64,000 bases of DNA from Candidatus Gastranaerophilales bacterium (GTDB lineage Bacteria > Cyanobacteriota > Vampirovibrionia > Gastranaerophilales > Gastranaerophilaceae), in the NCBI GenBank assembly GCA_944324395.1, contig CALUWC010000009.1, positions 26,281-90,280 on the forward strand, given 5' to 3'. The notes beneath the pieces are model-generated. The model worked only from the letters and a program-made list of their open reading frames with translations. It was not told the DNA's origin and ran no database searches. The number at the start of each line of letters is the position of its first letter. Position 1 is the first letter of the stretch. A program made the position numbers and the translations under genes. This document shows, piece after piece, positions 52,438 to 62,441 of this stretch.

Positions 52438-53862
52438 TTATTTTAAAACTTCGATTACATCATAATCAGTTAAATAAGGTAAATGGTCTTCAGTAATCAA
52501 TTCACCGGGCAGCAAAATTGATATTCCCGGAGGACATTCTGCAACAACTTCTCCGGATAATCTGCCAACAGCTTCTTTTGTCGGAACAACTTCTTTTTCC
52601 GAAAAATACGCATCCCTTAGACTTTTCTTGATAATAGGAGTAAGCATAGGCATGTGCTTTTTATTCTCAAGATAATAAATATCCTGATAATTATGGGTAT
52701 CAATTTTTTTCAGACATTCAACCAGATATTCAAAATCAGAATGCTTATTACCAATATTACACAGGATTAAAATTCCTACATCAGATGCACTTTCAACTTC
52801 AATACCAAAATCAATTTCCAAAATGGATTCTAATCTTTTTCCGGAAAGACCGTCAGCTTTAATAAATACTTTGGTTACATCTGTTTTATAACCAAAATCA
52901 GATTTTAATTGATGAATATTCTGCATTTTATCAATTTCCGAACGCAGATACTTTGCATTAGCAATAGCTCTGGATAATTGTTTTTGCCCTCTCATACTCT
53001 GCAAATTTGCACGGGCTGCATCTAAACTTGCCAGCAGCATTAAAGAAGGACTTGTAGTATGCAAAAGCATCAATGCTCTTTCTACATCATCAGCATTTAT
53101 TAAAGAATCTTCAGCAATATGAAGCATAGAAGACTGACTCATACTGCCGCCTGTTTTATGCAAAGAATGCACTACAATATCTGCACCCAATTTCAACGAA
53201 GTCGTAGGAAGTTTTTCATTAAAATTCCATAAACAACCATGAGCCTCATCTACAATTAACGGAACATTATGTTTTTTACAAATTTTAGAAATTGAAGCAA
53301 TATCTGAAACTACGCCTTCATAAGTCGGATTAGTAATCCAAACAGCAGAAACATCATCATTATTTTCAAGCAATTCTTCAACATCATAAGCATCAATATT
53401 TCCCCACAAACCCCAGTCTGTCAATTTTTCCGGAACAATCCATAAAGGCTCGGCTCCTGAAATTATAAGACCTGTTAAAATTGATCTGTGACAATTTCTG
53501 TTAACAATAACTTTTTGTCCTTTTTTAGTTAATCCCATTGCTATTGCAAGGTTACCTATGGTTGAACCGTTGAGAAGGAAAAAAGTTCTTTTTGCACCGA
53601 ACGCTTTTGCCGCTAATTCTTCAGCTTCTTTTATCGGACCCGTTGCAGGAGTCAATGTTCCCAAATTGTCAAACTCATCTGTTGTATCAACAAGCAATGC
53701 TTTTTTCCCGACAAGTTTTCTAAAGTCAGGCAGAGTTCCCAATCCTTTTGTATGACCGGGAATATGAAACTGAAATGTCGGATTGTCATAAGCTTTTTTT
53801 AATGCTTCAACAATCGGGGCATGTATTTTAGTTTGTTTTTCATTTTTAATTTTGTTCGGCAT
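52438..53862 (-). CDS. Orn/Lys/Arg decarboxylase, PLP fold type I
   Basis: Basic amino acid decarboxylase making putrescine, cadaverine or agmatine. Motifs are FHIPGHTKG near the N-terminus, FFLLNGSTIGNLA, VDEAHGCLWNF, and the PLP lysine in VHSLHKTGGSMSQSS. The C-terminal domain ends AECPPGISILLPGE, which is conserved in the family. At 474 residues it is the short, wing-less form seen in Firmicutes and cyanobacteria. Substrate specificity cannot be read. The ATG at 53862 has TATATT 6 nt upstream and no ribosome site. It is divergent from the porin gene. Confidence 0.93.
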   Translation of the reverse strand: MPNKIKNEKQTKIHAPIVEALKKAYDNPTFQFHIPGHTKGLGTLPDFRKLVGKKALLVDTTDEFDNLGTLTPATGPIKEAEELAAKAFGAKRTFFLLNGSTIGNLAIAMGLTKKGQKVIVNRNCHRSILTGLIISGAEPLWIVPEKLTDWGLWGNIDAYDVEELLENNDDVSAVWITNPTYEGVVSDIASISKICKKHNVPLIVDEAHGCLWNFNEKLPTTSLKLGADIVVHSLHKTGGSMSQSSMLHIAEDSLINADDVERALMLLHTTSPSLMLLASLDAARANLQSMRGQKQLSRAIANAKYLRSEIDKMQNIHQLKSDFGYKTDVTKVFIKADGLSGKRLESILEIDFGIEVESASDVGILILCNIGNKHSDFEYLVECLKKIDTHNYQDIYYLENKKHMPMLTPIIKKSLRDAYFSEKEVVPTKEAVGRLSGEVVAECPPGISILLPGELITEDHLPYLTDYDVIEVLK

Positions 53863-53924
53863 AATAAAAATATACAACAAAAAACTTTAAAATCTACATG
53901 TATTATGATATAATCTTTACACAT

Positions 53925-55301
53925 ATGAAAAAATTACTTAAATTTATTCTTGTTTCAGTATTAATATTTATCCCGTCATTAGATGCAAAAGCTGCTGAAG
54001 ATATTGCAGAAGAGCTTTTGGAAACTAAATTTGCAGATGAAATTGTTCTTAATGTAAACCCTAAACAAAAGTTATTTGTCCCTGACGACAATATTAATAA
54101 TAAAATAACTCAAGAAGAAAAAAATATAGAACAACAACCTGCTAAAAAACATGAAAAATTAAAAGAATTATTCGGATTTGATTCTCCTGATAATGATGAT
54201 GACAACAATAAAGATTCAATCCTTGATAATAACGAATTGGATTTTGAAGTATTCAGAAGATTTGACAAAGATAATGACAATACTATAGATGAAGATACTC
54301 TGCTCGGTAAGATTTATCATTCTAAAATAGTAAGAACAGATATTCAATCTTTTTTATTGAAAGATGAATTATCTCACGAATTTGAACACGGACCTCTGCA
54401 TAAAACCCAAATATATGCCGGTTACAGAGGTGGTATAAATGCACTGTTTAATCCGTCATATTCAACTGAATATGACAACGCAACAACCGAAGTCGGTGTA
54501 TACGGTTCATTCAGAAATCCTGATTATAAATTCAAAATAAATTTCAACCCCGTCCCATCTTCCGGCAGAAATTATTTAGATTCAATCTGGGGAGATGCCT
54601 ATATAATGAACAGTTCTATTCCAAATCACCAGATTGTTGCTGGTTATTCAAGAGTTCAAACAGGTATAGAAGGCGGCTCTTCATCTTTTGTATTACCATT
54701 TGTCGCAAGGTCGCAAATTGCAAGAAACTTTGGGAATGCCAGATCCCTAGGTGTGAAAGTTATGGGAAATTACAAATATGCTGACTACACCTTATCTGCC
54801 GGTTCTTCAGGAAGATCATTGATTGCCGGATTTCCAGGAACAGAATTCACAGGCTGGTTGAACATTAAACCCTTCGGCTCATTAGACCATAAACTGGGAA
54901 AACTCACAATCGGCGGAGGTTTTAGCGGAGGGCATAATCAAATAAATTATGGCGTCGGAAGCCTTTACATAGGTTACAGACATAAAAAGTTATGGACAAA
55001 TTTTGAAGCAGCCATTGCTGACGGCTACAACGGATCTCAGGGAGTCAGCGAAAATAAAGCCTGCGGTTACGCATATACAATAGGCTGGAAATTCACTCCA
55101 CATCTTCAATTGATAGGCAGAGTCGACCAATTTGACCCGAATAGAGATACTTCAGGAGATTTAAGAAGGGAATATACCGTAGGTATAAACTGGTTCATAA
55201 AAGGACAGGCACTGAAAATGGTTCTCAATTATGTATTTTGTGACTGGCAAAATCGAGAAAACAGCCACAGACTAATCCTTGCAACTCAAATCTTGTTATA
55301 A
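53925..55301 (+). CDS. Outer-membrane beta-barrel porin-like protein with an EF-hand-like loop
   Basis: A 458-residue exported protein. A signal peptide ends near DAKA. Residues 30-140 form an acidic periplasmic part with DKDNDNTIDEDT (residues 114-125), a near-canonical EF-hand calcium loop preceded by a helix; position 12 is Thr instead of Glu. Residues about 160-458 alternate in beta strands with Gly and aromatic residues and end with RLILATQILL, as expected for a porin-type barrel. No SLH domain is present, unlike typical cyanobacterial porins. The ATG lies 10 nt after TATAAT (53909-53914). Confidence 0.8.
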   Translation: MKKLLKFILVSVLIFIPSLDAKAAEDIAEELLETKFADEIVLNVNPKQKLFVPDDNINNKITQEEKNIEQQPAKKHEKLKELFGFDSPDNDDDNNKDSILDNNELDFEVFRRFDKDNDNTIDEDTLLGKIYHSKIVRTDIQSFLLKDELSHEFEHGPLHKTQIYAGYRGGINALFNPSYSTEYDNATTEVGVYGSFRNPDYKFKINFNPVPSSGRNYLDSIWGDAYIMNSSIPNHQIVAGYSRVQTGIEGGSSSFVLPFVARSQIARNFGNARSLGVKVMGNYKYADYTLSAGSSGRSLIAGFPGTEFTGWLNIKPFGSLDHKLGKLTIGGGFSGGHNQINYGVGSLYIGYRHKKLWTNFEAAIADGYNGSQGVSENKACGYAYTIGWKFTPHLQLIGRVDQFDPNRDTSGDLRREYTVGINWFIKGQALKMVLNYVFCDWQNRENSHRLILATQILL

Positions 55302-55380
55302 AAAGACAGGCTGGACTTTATATAAGAAATACGATATAATAATATATAATAGATGGAAATTATTGAGGATTGGTTTTAGA

Positions 55381-56259
55381 GTGAAAATTTTTAGTGAAAA
55401 ATTCGGTTTTACTTTGTCTGAAATACTTGTTACACTGGGAGTTATAGGTACAATAAGTGCAATAACAATTCCTTCGATTGCGTACAACTATAGAGCGAAA
55501 GTACTGGAAGAACAATATAGAACAACTTACAGCGACATCAGAGAAATTGGTTCCCGTCTTAATTATGAAAAAGGCGACGTCGGAACTTATGCCAATAAAA
55601 CACCAAATTTAGCTGTTTGGGAAAATGAATTTATGTCGATGATAAACGGAGGGAATAATCTTCTCACTGGATTAACCAGTGATGCAGGAGATCAAAACAT
55701 TACAACTAATTTAAGAAAAATATACCAAGACGGAGGCGGAAGTCCAGGACCATATAGTTTTAATTATGGAGCAAATGGAAAAACTCAAGTCGGGCTAATT
55801 TGTAATAACGGGTCTATATGGACTGATTCAAGAGGACGATTATGGACTTTCAATGCTGAAAGCAGAATTATTTGTGTTGATATAAACGGAATGGCAAATC
55901 CAAATCAATTAAACGTTGATACCTTTGCATTTATTCCAATGGATGCAAATCAAGTCGCAACTTGGGTTTATGACGATCCAGAAAATCCTAATGATTATTC
56001 CGGAGCAATTATACCATGCGATTTAGATTTAATCACAAGTAAGGGTTTATCAGATAACGACATCAATGATTGTGAAAAACAAGGCGATTTCTATGTAAAA
56101 AATAATAATGCCCCTAAATGTGTATTAGATGCATGTCCGTTCTTTGAACCAATTGAAAATATTGCGGCAATGCATAGTACAAAACCGGGTAAATCTGCAA
56201 GAAATAAAAACGTTACTGCTGAAGATAACTACTGGAAAACATACATAGATTATAAATAA
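55381..56259 (+). CDS. Type IV prepilin-like protein
   Basis: A 292-residue protein starting at GTG 55381. A short leader (VKIFSEKFG) is cleaved before FTLSEILVTLGVIGTISAI, the methylated helix of type IV pilins and type II pseudopilins; the glutamate at +5 is present. The large C-terminal domain has four or more cysteines and a VDINGMANPNQ turn. It is probably a surface or minor pilin. No assembly genes are adjacent. The ribosome site is weak (gaggattgg). It lies 79 bp after the porin. Confidence 0.82.
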   Translation: MKIFSEKFGFTLSEILVTLGVIGTISAITIPSIAYNYRAKVLEEQYRTTYSDIREIGSRLNYEKGDVGTYANKTPNLAVWENEFMSMINGGNNLLTGLTSDAGDQNITTNLRKIYQDGGGSPGPYSFNYGANGKTQVGLICNNGSIWTDSRGRLWTFNAESRIICVDINGMANPNQLNVDTFAFIPMDANQVATWVYDDPENPNDYSGAIIPCDLDLITSKGLSDNDINDCEKQGDFYVKNNNAPKCVLDACPFFEPIENIAAMHSTKPGKSARNKNVTAEDNYWKTYIDYK

Positions 56260-56319
56260 AAATAAAAGCAGCTATCTTTATATGCGGCTATAACAAAATT
56301 GAAGATTACGCAAGGAAAA

Positions 56320-56363
56320 TCCTGAACTGAGATATTTTATATTAATTTTGAGTCAGTTCAGGA
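56320..56363. terminator. Hairpin between convergent prepilin genes
   Basis: TCCTGAACTGA (56320-56330) and TCAGTTCAGGA (56353-56363) are a perfect 11-bp inverted repeat with a 22-nt loop. On the minus strand it is followed by ATTTTCC, so it most likely terminates the prepilin gene at 56421-57515. Confidence 0.55.
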
Positions 56364-56420
56364 TGATGTATTTGTTAAGCCTTTAAACTTTATATTTTCC
56401 CCGATAAGAAATCTATTTCA

Positions 56421-57515
56421 CTAATAATAAAATTTATACTTATACCCTTCTATATTAGGAGTTGCGGACCCCCTGCTTGCTGCAGGCAGCATCCAAAATC
56501 CAATTAACCATGGAGGTGTATATGTACACCGGTCACCGCCGGCAGGTATTGTACAAGATGCCCAATAACTCAAAGCCACTGTATTGCCATCAGAGAACCA
56601 CCTTACCGTTATATTTGTAGGAGCTTTCATGGATGTCCACTTAGAACTTGAATTATCATACAAAAAAACTTGATAAACATTACTAAGATTTCCAGGTTTT
56701 GTTTGTTTTATAGATATTATTGCTTCTTTTTCTTCTCTGCATTTTTCAACAGAATCTTTTATCTCCTTATGAGTACAACAAGGATCGCTGGATACAGTAA
56801 TAGTTTTTGTCTGACAGCAAGCCACACCGTTTGGTTCAGTTTCACAAGGATCAGTCGGAGGCGGCGGAGTAGTTTCCTCCTCCTCAGGTTCAAGGTTAAC
56901 CCAATCAAGTTTTATTACAGCTGCAGTATCTTGATTTCTGCTAATTCTTGTTTTGGAAGTGATTAAAAATGGTCTTAGATCTCTATCTAAAACATTAGGA
57001 CCTTTTTTACCGTTTAAATCTATTACACCATGAATACTATCAGCACCTACCTGCGGTGTTATACATAGACTAACACCGTTTTTAAGGATTGCACATGCTC
57101 CTTTATAATCAGGTTTGTATTCTTCTCTTTTCTTTCCTGCTTCATATTGATAATATTTTTCTGCAAAACAATCTTCCGGTTTTTCGCACATTTGAGATAC
57201 TCTTAAATATTTTTTCATATACTGTACAGCATTATTTTCATATACTTCATCTGAAGTTTCTTCAGGTAATGCATCAACATACATCATTGTTGAAAAGAAA
57301 TCCGATTTATTTTCATTTACCGCAAGACCGTTTAAAGAATCCATTATTGTTTGAACTTCCCTTGAATATCCTGCATTCAATGTTTTTGTCTGATAATCAT
57401 TAACAATCTTTGGAAGCACAAGACTTGCTATTACTCCAACTATTCCAACAGCAATCAATACTTCTGTTAAGGTAAATGCAGGAAAAAAATAAGAGAACAA
57501 AGAAAACGCAAGCAT
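56421..57515 (-). CDS. Type IV prepilin-like protein with rearranged leader
   Basis: About 364 residues. The pilin helix FTLTEVLIAVGIVGVIASL is intact, and the C-terminal domain has GVIDLNGKKGPN, a proline-rich linker (TTPPPPTDPCE) and several cysteine pairs (ACCQ, PCCTH). The leader is odd: MLAFSLFSYFFPA is hydrophobic and lacks the usual lysines, and it is encoded on DNA antisense to a helix-turn-helix gene. The true start is uncertain (57515, 57554 or TTG 57563), and none has a good ribosome site. It may be a recombined, poorly expressed or dead gene. Confidence 0.7.
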   Translation of the reverse strand: MLAFSLFSYFFPAFTLTEVLIAVGIVGVIASLVLPKIVNDYQTKTLNAGYSREVQTIMDSLNGLAVNENKSDFFSTMMYVDALPEETSDEVYENNAVQYMKKYLRVSQMCEKPEDCFAEKYYQYEAGKKREEYKPDYKGACAILKNGVSLCITPQVGADSIHGVIDLNGKKGPNVLDRDLRPFLITSKTRISRNQDTAAVIKLDWVNLEPEEEETTPPPPTDPCETEPNGVACCQTKTITVSSDPCCTHKEIKDSVEKCREEKEAIISIKQTKPGNLSNVYQVFLYDNSSSKWTSMKAPTNITVRWFSDGNTVALSYWASCTIPAGGDRCTYTPPWLIGFWMLPAASRGSATPNIEGYKYKFYY

Positions 57516-57794
57516 CTTACTCAATTTATGCTTGCTGAAAAAGTCGGGCTGCATGAAAAACAAATTTCCAGAATTGAATCCGGACTGAATTATCCTACTC
57601 TTATCAGTTTTATAAAAATATTAAATATCCTTGGTATGGATTTAAACGATTTTGCGGAAAAAGAAACTATTAAAAATAATCCGCTAAGAAGTGATATTTT
57701 AAATATAATAAAAAACGCAAACGATAAAGAATTGAAAATTTTCTTTGATATTCTTAATCCGTTAAAAAAGAATCTGGATAATTTCAAAGAATAA
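57483..57794 (+). pseudogene. XRE-family regulator lacking its start codon
   Basis: The frame from 57483 reads KKIREQRKRKHLTQF, then MLAEKVGLHEKQISRIESGL, a nearly complete XRE helix-turn-helix, and ends with a helical C-terminal tail. Homologous sequence begins at KKIREQ, but no ATG, GTG or TTG lies between the upstream stop (57468-57470) and the internal ATG at 57528. Starting at 57528 would drop helix 1. The missing 5' end lies exactly where the opposite-strand prepilin gene begins, which suggests a deletion joined the two genes. Confidence 0.6.
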
Positions 57795-57814
57795 AAAATA
57801 TATCAAAATACAAA

Positions 57815-57846
57815 GGGGACGGACTTCATTATGTCCGCCCCCTTTT
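57815..57846. terminator. Bidirectional hairpin terminator
   Basis: GGGGACGGAC (57815-57824) pairs with GTCCGCCCCC (57833-57842), with an A-C mismatch, over an 8-nt loop. T residues follow on the plus strand and TTTG on the minus strand. It serves dnaK and the XRE remnant. Confidence 0.8.
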
Positions 57847-57873
57847 AAGCATAGGTATGTTTTATGAAAAAGA

Positions 57874-59736
<1,863 letters not shown>

Positions 59737-59860
59737 TTAAATAATTACATGTTATTTTATATTATTGTTATAACATCGATTTTTTAAAATCTTAAAAAAA
59801 TAAACAAAAAATTAACAATTGGAACAAGAAAAACTTTATAAAAATTTGCACTGATAACAC

Positions 59861-60346
59861 TCAATTTACAATAATTTTTGCTGTAATATCCGCAAGTTCA
59901 AATTTTATAATTTTACTCAGATCAATTAAACTTAATTCAACCTGGTAGCCTATTTTCCCTGCACTGAAAATTATTGTTTCAAAATTCTGTGCACTACTAT
60001 CTATTGTTGTACGGAAAAATTTTTTCATTCCGATAGGAGAGCAGCCGCCATGAATATAACCAGTAAGAGGCAATAAATCTTTCAATTTTATCATCTCTAT
60101 TGATTTTTCATTTACTGAATGTGCAGCTTTTTTCAAATCTAATTCTTTTTCCACCGGAAGCATAAAGACATAATATTTTTTTGATTTACCGACAGTAACA
60201 AGTGTTTTAAAAACTTGCTGCGGATTTTGGCTTAAAGTTCTGGCAACATCAACTCCGCTTATGGCATCTGTATTTGTGTAATCATAGTGTTTATAAGTTA
60301 TTTTATTTTTATCTAATATACGCATAACATTTGTTTTATTTTCCAT
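59861..60346 (-). CDS. ybaK: Cys-tRNA(Pro)/Cys-tRNA deacylase YbaK-like
   Basis: Edits mischarged Cys-tRNA-Pro. Signatures are NPQQVFKTLV and VFMLPVEKELDLKKAA with the catalytic lysine region, and LTGYIHGGCSPIGMKK. At 161 residues it is normal for the family. The gene overlaps the upstream DUF4186 gene by 11 bp, so the two are co-expressed. A broader YbaK/EbsC-type deacylase role is possible. Confidence 0.92.
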   Translation of the reverse strand: MENKTNVMRILDKNKITYKHYDYTNTDAISGVDVARTLSQNPQQVFKTLVTVGKSKKYYVFMLPVEKELDLKKAAHSVNEKSIEMIKLKDLLPLTGYIHGGCSPIGMKKFFRTTIDSSAQNFETIIFSAGKIGYQVELSLIDLSKIIKFELADITAKIIVN

Positions 60347-60695
60347 AATTTTCTTCCTGCCGTTTTAACCATTCCATTATTAAATTAACTAAATATTCCT
60401 GCTGTTTTTGGTTTAATAGAACATCTTTAGGAAACTTGTGCCACTTATTTATGCATCCCCGACAGCATGTTGCCGTTGCATGCTGAGCCGTAAACACCGG
60501 ATGTCCCCTCATAGGAGTTTGTTTCCCGTCATTCGGTATAACTGCAGGAGCAATTCTTTGCTTTATAAAATCTTGAGCATGTAATTTTATTGTTTCAAAA
60601 CCTTTAGTTTCCAGATATCTTTTATCTTTCTCACTAAGTTTGAATTTTCGCCTAAAGTCTGATTTTGCCAATCTGTTAAATATTTCTTCGTACAT
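60336..60695 (-). CDS. DUF4186 family protein
   Basis: A 119-residue protein matching the remembered DUF4186 pattern: FRRKFKLSEKDKRYLETKGF, NDGKQTPMRGHPVF and QHATATCCRGCINKWH, with a CCRGC motif that could bind metal. The function of the family is not known to me. It precedes ybaK with overlapping ends. Confidence 0.88.
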   Translation of the reverse strand: MYEEIFNRLAKSDFRRKFKLSEKDKRYLETKGFETIKLHAQDFIKQRIAPAVIPNDGKQTPMRGHPVFTAQHATATCCRGCINKWHKFPKDVLLNQKQQEYLVNLIMEWLKRQEENYGK

Positions 60696-60845
60696 TATAA
60701 ATTCCCTTTATTATTGGATTTTAGCACTTTAATTTTATACAACAAGTATAAATATTTTTACAAAAAAATTTAAATTTTATCTTGATTTTATTTAAAATTT
60801 GTTATAATATATTCTCTGGTAAGGATATAGTTGGGGTTATAAAGA

Positions 60846-61085
60846 ATGCTCGTTTCCTCTATAGGTTATCTAAATGCGGTAAAAAATGCTTATAACGATG
60901 ATATGGTAAAAGTTCAAAATACCAAAAATAATCCTTTGGGTGAGGGCTTCGGACATTATAACGAACAGACTAAAATTAGTAATAATAATTCTAATTTTTT
61001 TAATAGTATTACTAAATCTTTTATATCTTTGTTCTCTAAAGAAAAACCTGATGAAAGCAACAAATATCTGTCTTTGATTGCTTAA
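60846..61085 (+). CDS. Small unknown protein
   Basis: A 79-residue, Asn- and Lys-rich soluble protein (NTKNNPLGEGFGHYNEQTK). No family is recognised and it has no membrane segment. A TATAAT box lies in ttgttataatat near 60800-60810, and the ATG follows ggttataaag. It converges on the MFS gene, with only 3 bp between stops. Confidence 0.6.
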   Translation: MLVSSIGYLNAVKNAYNDDMVKVQNTKNNPLGEGFGHYNEQTKISNNNSNFFNSITKSFISLFSKEKPDESNKYLSLIA

Positions 61086-61088
61086 ATT

Positions 61089-62261
61089 TTAATTATTTGT
61101 TTCATTATTAAATAAATATTTTATCAAGACAGAACAAAGTGCCGGAATTACTGAAAGTATAACTAGCACCGGAACTATGCTGGTTGCAGCTGCAATATAT
61201 CCGATTATTGACATTGCAATAGCTACAATTCCCCATGAAAATCCATTTATAAATCCGCCGATAATACTTTTATATTGAGGTAAAACATTTTGTGCCATGC
61301 TCATTGTAATAGGAGTTGCAAACATTGTTATAAATCCCATAAATGCAAAAATTATAAATGATACAACAGGCAGAGTTTTATATGTGAGCATAAACAATAT
61401 CATAAGAGGAAAAGTTGTTATCATTGATATATAAAATACATTTGCAGTTCCAATTTTCTTTTCAAATTTAGGACTCAACAGTGAAGAAATTCCACCTAAA
61501 AATAAAAAGAAAAATAAAGCAATACCTATTTGAAATTTTGAATACCCTTGAGCTTTCCACAAAAAAGGCAGTAAGATAGAACAAGCATTAGTAATCAGTG
61601 ATTTTAGCATAGCAATAAGATTTAAAATGTTTAATTTTCTGTTAGATAAAATATCAATAAATGCTTGCTGAAATTTGAATTTAGGTTTTTGAACAGGTTC
61701 AGTTGAAAATTTCGGGACCATTTTGAACATCAACAATGCCCAGCTAACCCCGAGTACTGCAAGAACAGGCATTTTAGACAATCCGAAATATTGAGCAATG
61801 GAAGAAGATAATAACGGTCCCATTGAAAATCCTAACGTTCCCATTGCAATAAATATACCCATATTTTTAGCAGTATCCGATTTTGAAAATTTTGAAATAA
61901 GTCCTAAAGATTGGGGGTGGAAAAGACTGGAACCAATACTTCCAAGTATTATAAACAAAATCATCAATGCAAGATTTTTAGAAGCAGGAGCCAGTGAAAT
62001 AAAAACAGAAGTGCATATCAAGCCCCAGAATATCAATGCCCGTTTTTTTATTTTATCAGCAAAAAATCCGAAAAACGGCTGCATTAAAGATGAAAATATA
62101 TGCGAACAGCTCAAAATAATTGTTGCTATTGGCATTGAAATTTTCACCTGCTCAGCAATAAAAGGCATAATAGGATTTAAAAATCCTGTATATATATCAT
62201 TTATAAAATGGCCGCCGCAAAACCAAATTTGGGGTTTTCGTTCTTCTTTTTCGTAAATCAT
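61089..62261 (-). CDS. MFS transporter, Fsr (fosmidomycin resistance)-like
   Basis: A 390-residue transporter with about 12 transmembrane helices. The start FCGGHFINDIYTGFLNPIMPF and the loop QPFFGFFADKIKKRALI match the Fsr group, as does GSIGSSLFHPQSLGLIS. Fsr-type pumps export small hydrophobic drugs, but the native substrate here is unknown. It is divergent from hcp with a 180-bp region that contains a palindrome. Confidence 0.88.
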   Translation of the reverse strand: MIYEKEERKPQIWFCGGHFINDIYTGFLNPIMPFIAEQVKISMPIATIILSCSHIFSSLMQPFFGFFADKIKKRALIFWGLICTSVFISLAPASKNLALMILFIILGSIGSSLFHPQSLGLISKFSKSDTAKNMGIFIAMGTLGFSMGPLLSSSIAQYFGLSKMPVLAVLGVSWALLMFKMVPKFSTEPVQKPKFKFQQAFIDILSNRKLNILNLIAMLKSLITNACSILLPFLWKAQGYSKFQIGIALFFFLFLGGISSLLSPKFEKKIGTANVFYISMITTFPLMILFMLTYKTLPVVSFIIFAFMGFITMFATPITMSMAQNVLPQYKSIIGGFINGFSWGIVAIAMSIIGYIAAATSIVPVLVILSVIPALCSVLIKYLFNNETNN

Positions 62262-62299
62262 ATCTTTATATTTACACTAAAAATATTTAAAAGCAAATC

Positions 62300-62311
62300 A
62301 AAAGTACTTTT
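62300..62311. promoter_or_regulatory. 12-bp palindrome in the hcp/MFS divergent region
   Basis: AAAAGTACTTTT is a perfect palindrome, and a second AGTACT occurs about 15 bp further on. The placement between two divergent promoters suits a regulator operator. No known hcp regulator motif is matched. Confidence 0.4.
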
Positions 62312-62441
62312 GGTTTGAAATTTTTAGTACTGATAAAATTATATACATTTATATTATCTGTTTGCCTATGATTATATATTAAAATATCACAGTATTATAT
62401 AACTGTCAGTTAATAAATAATAAAATTACGGGAGAATAAAA

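Noticed and set aside
56421..57515. Alanine at -1 of the prepilin cleavage site as an anomaly by itself
   Set aside because: Ala before FTLxE is, as I recall, common in prepilin-like proteins of this lineage. Only the hydrophobic leader and its overlap with the XRE gene are unusual.
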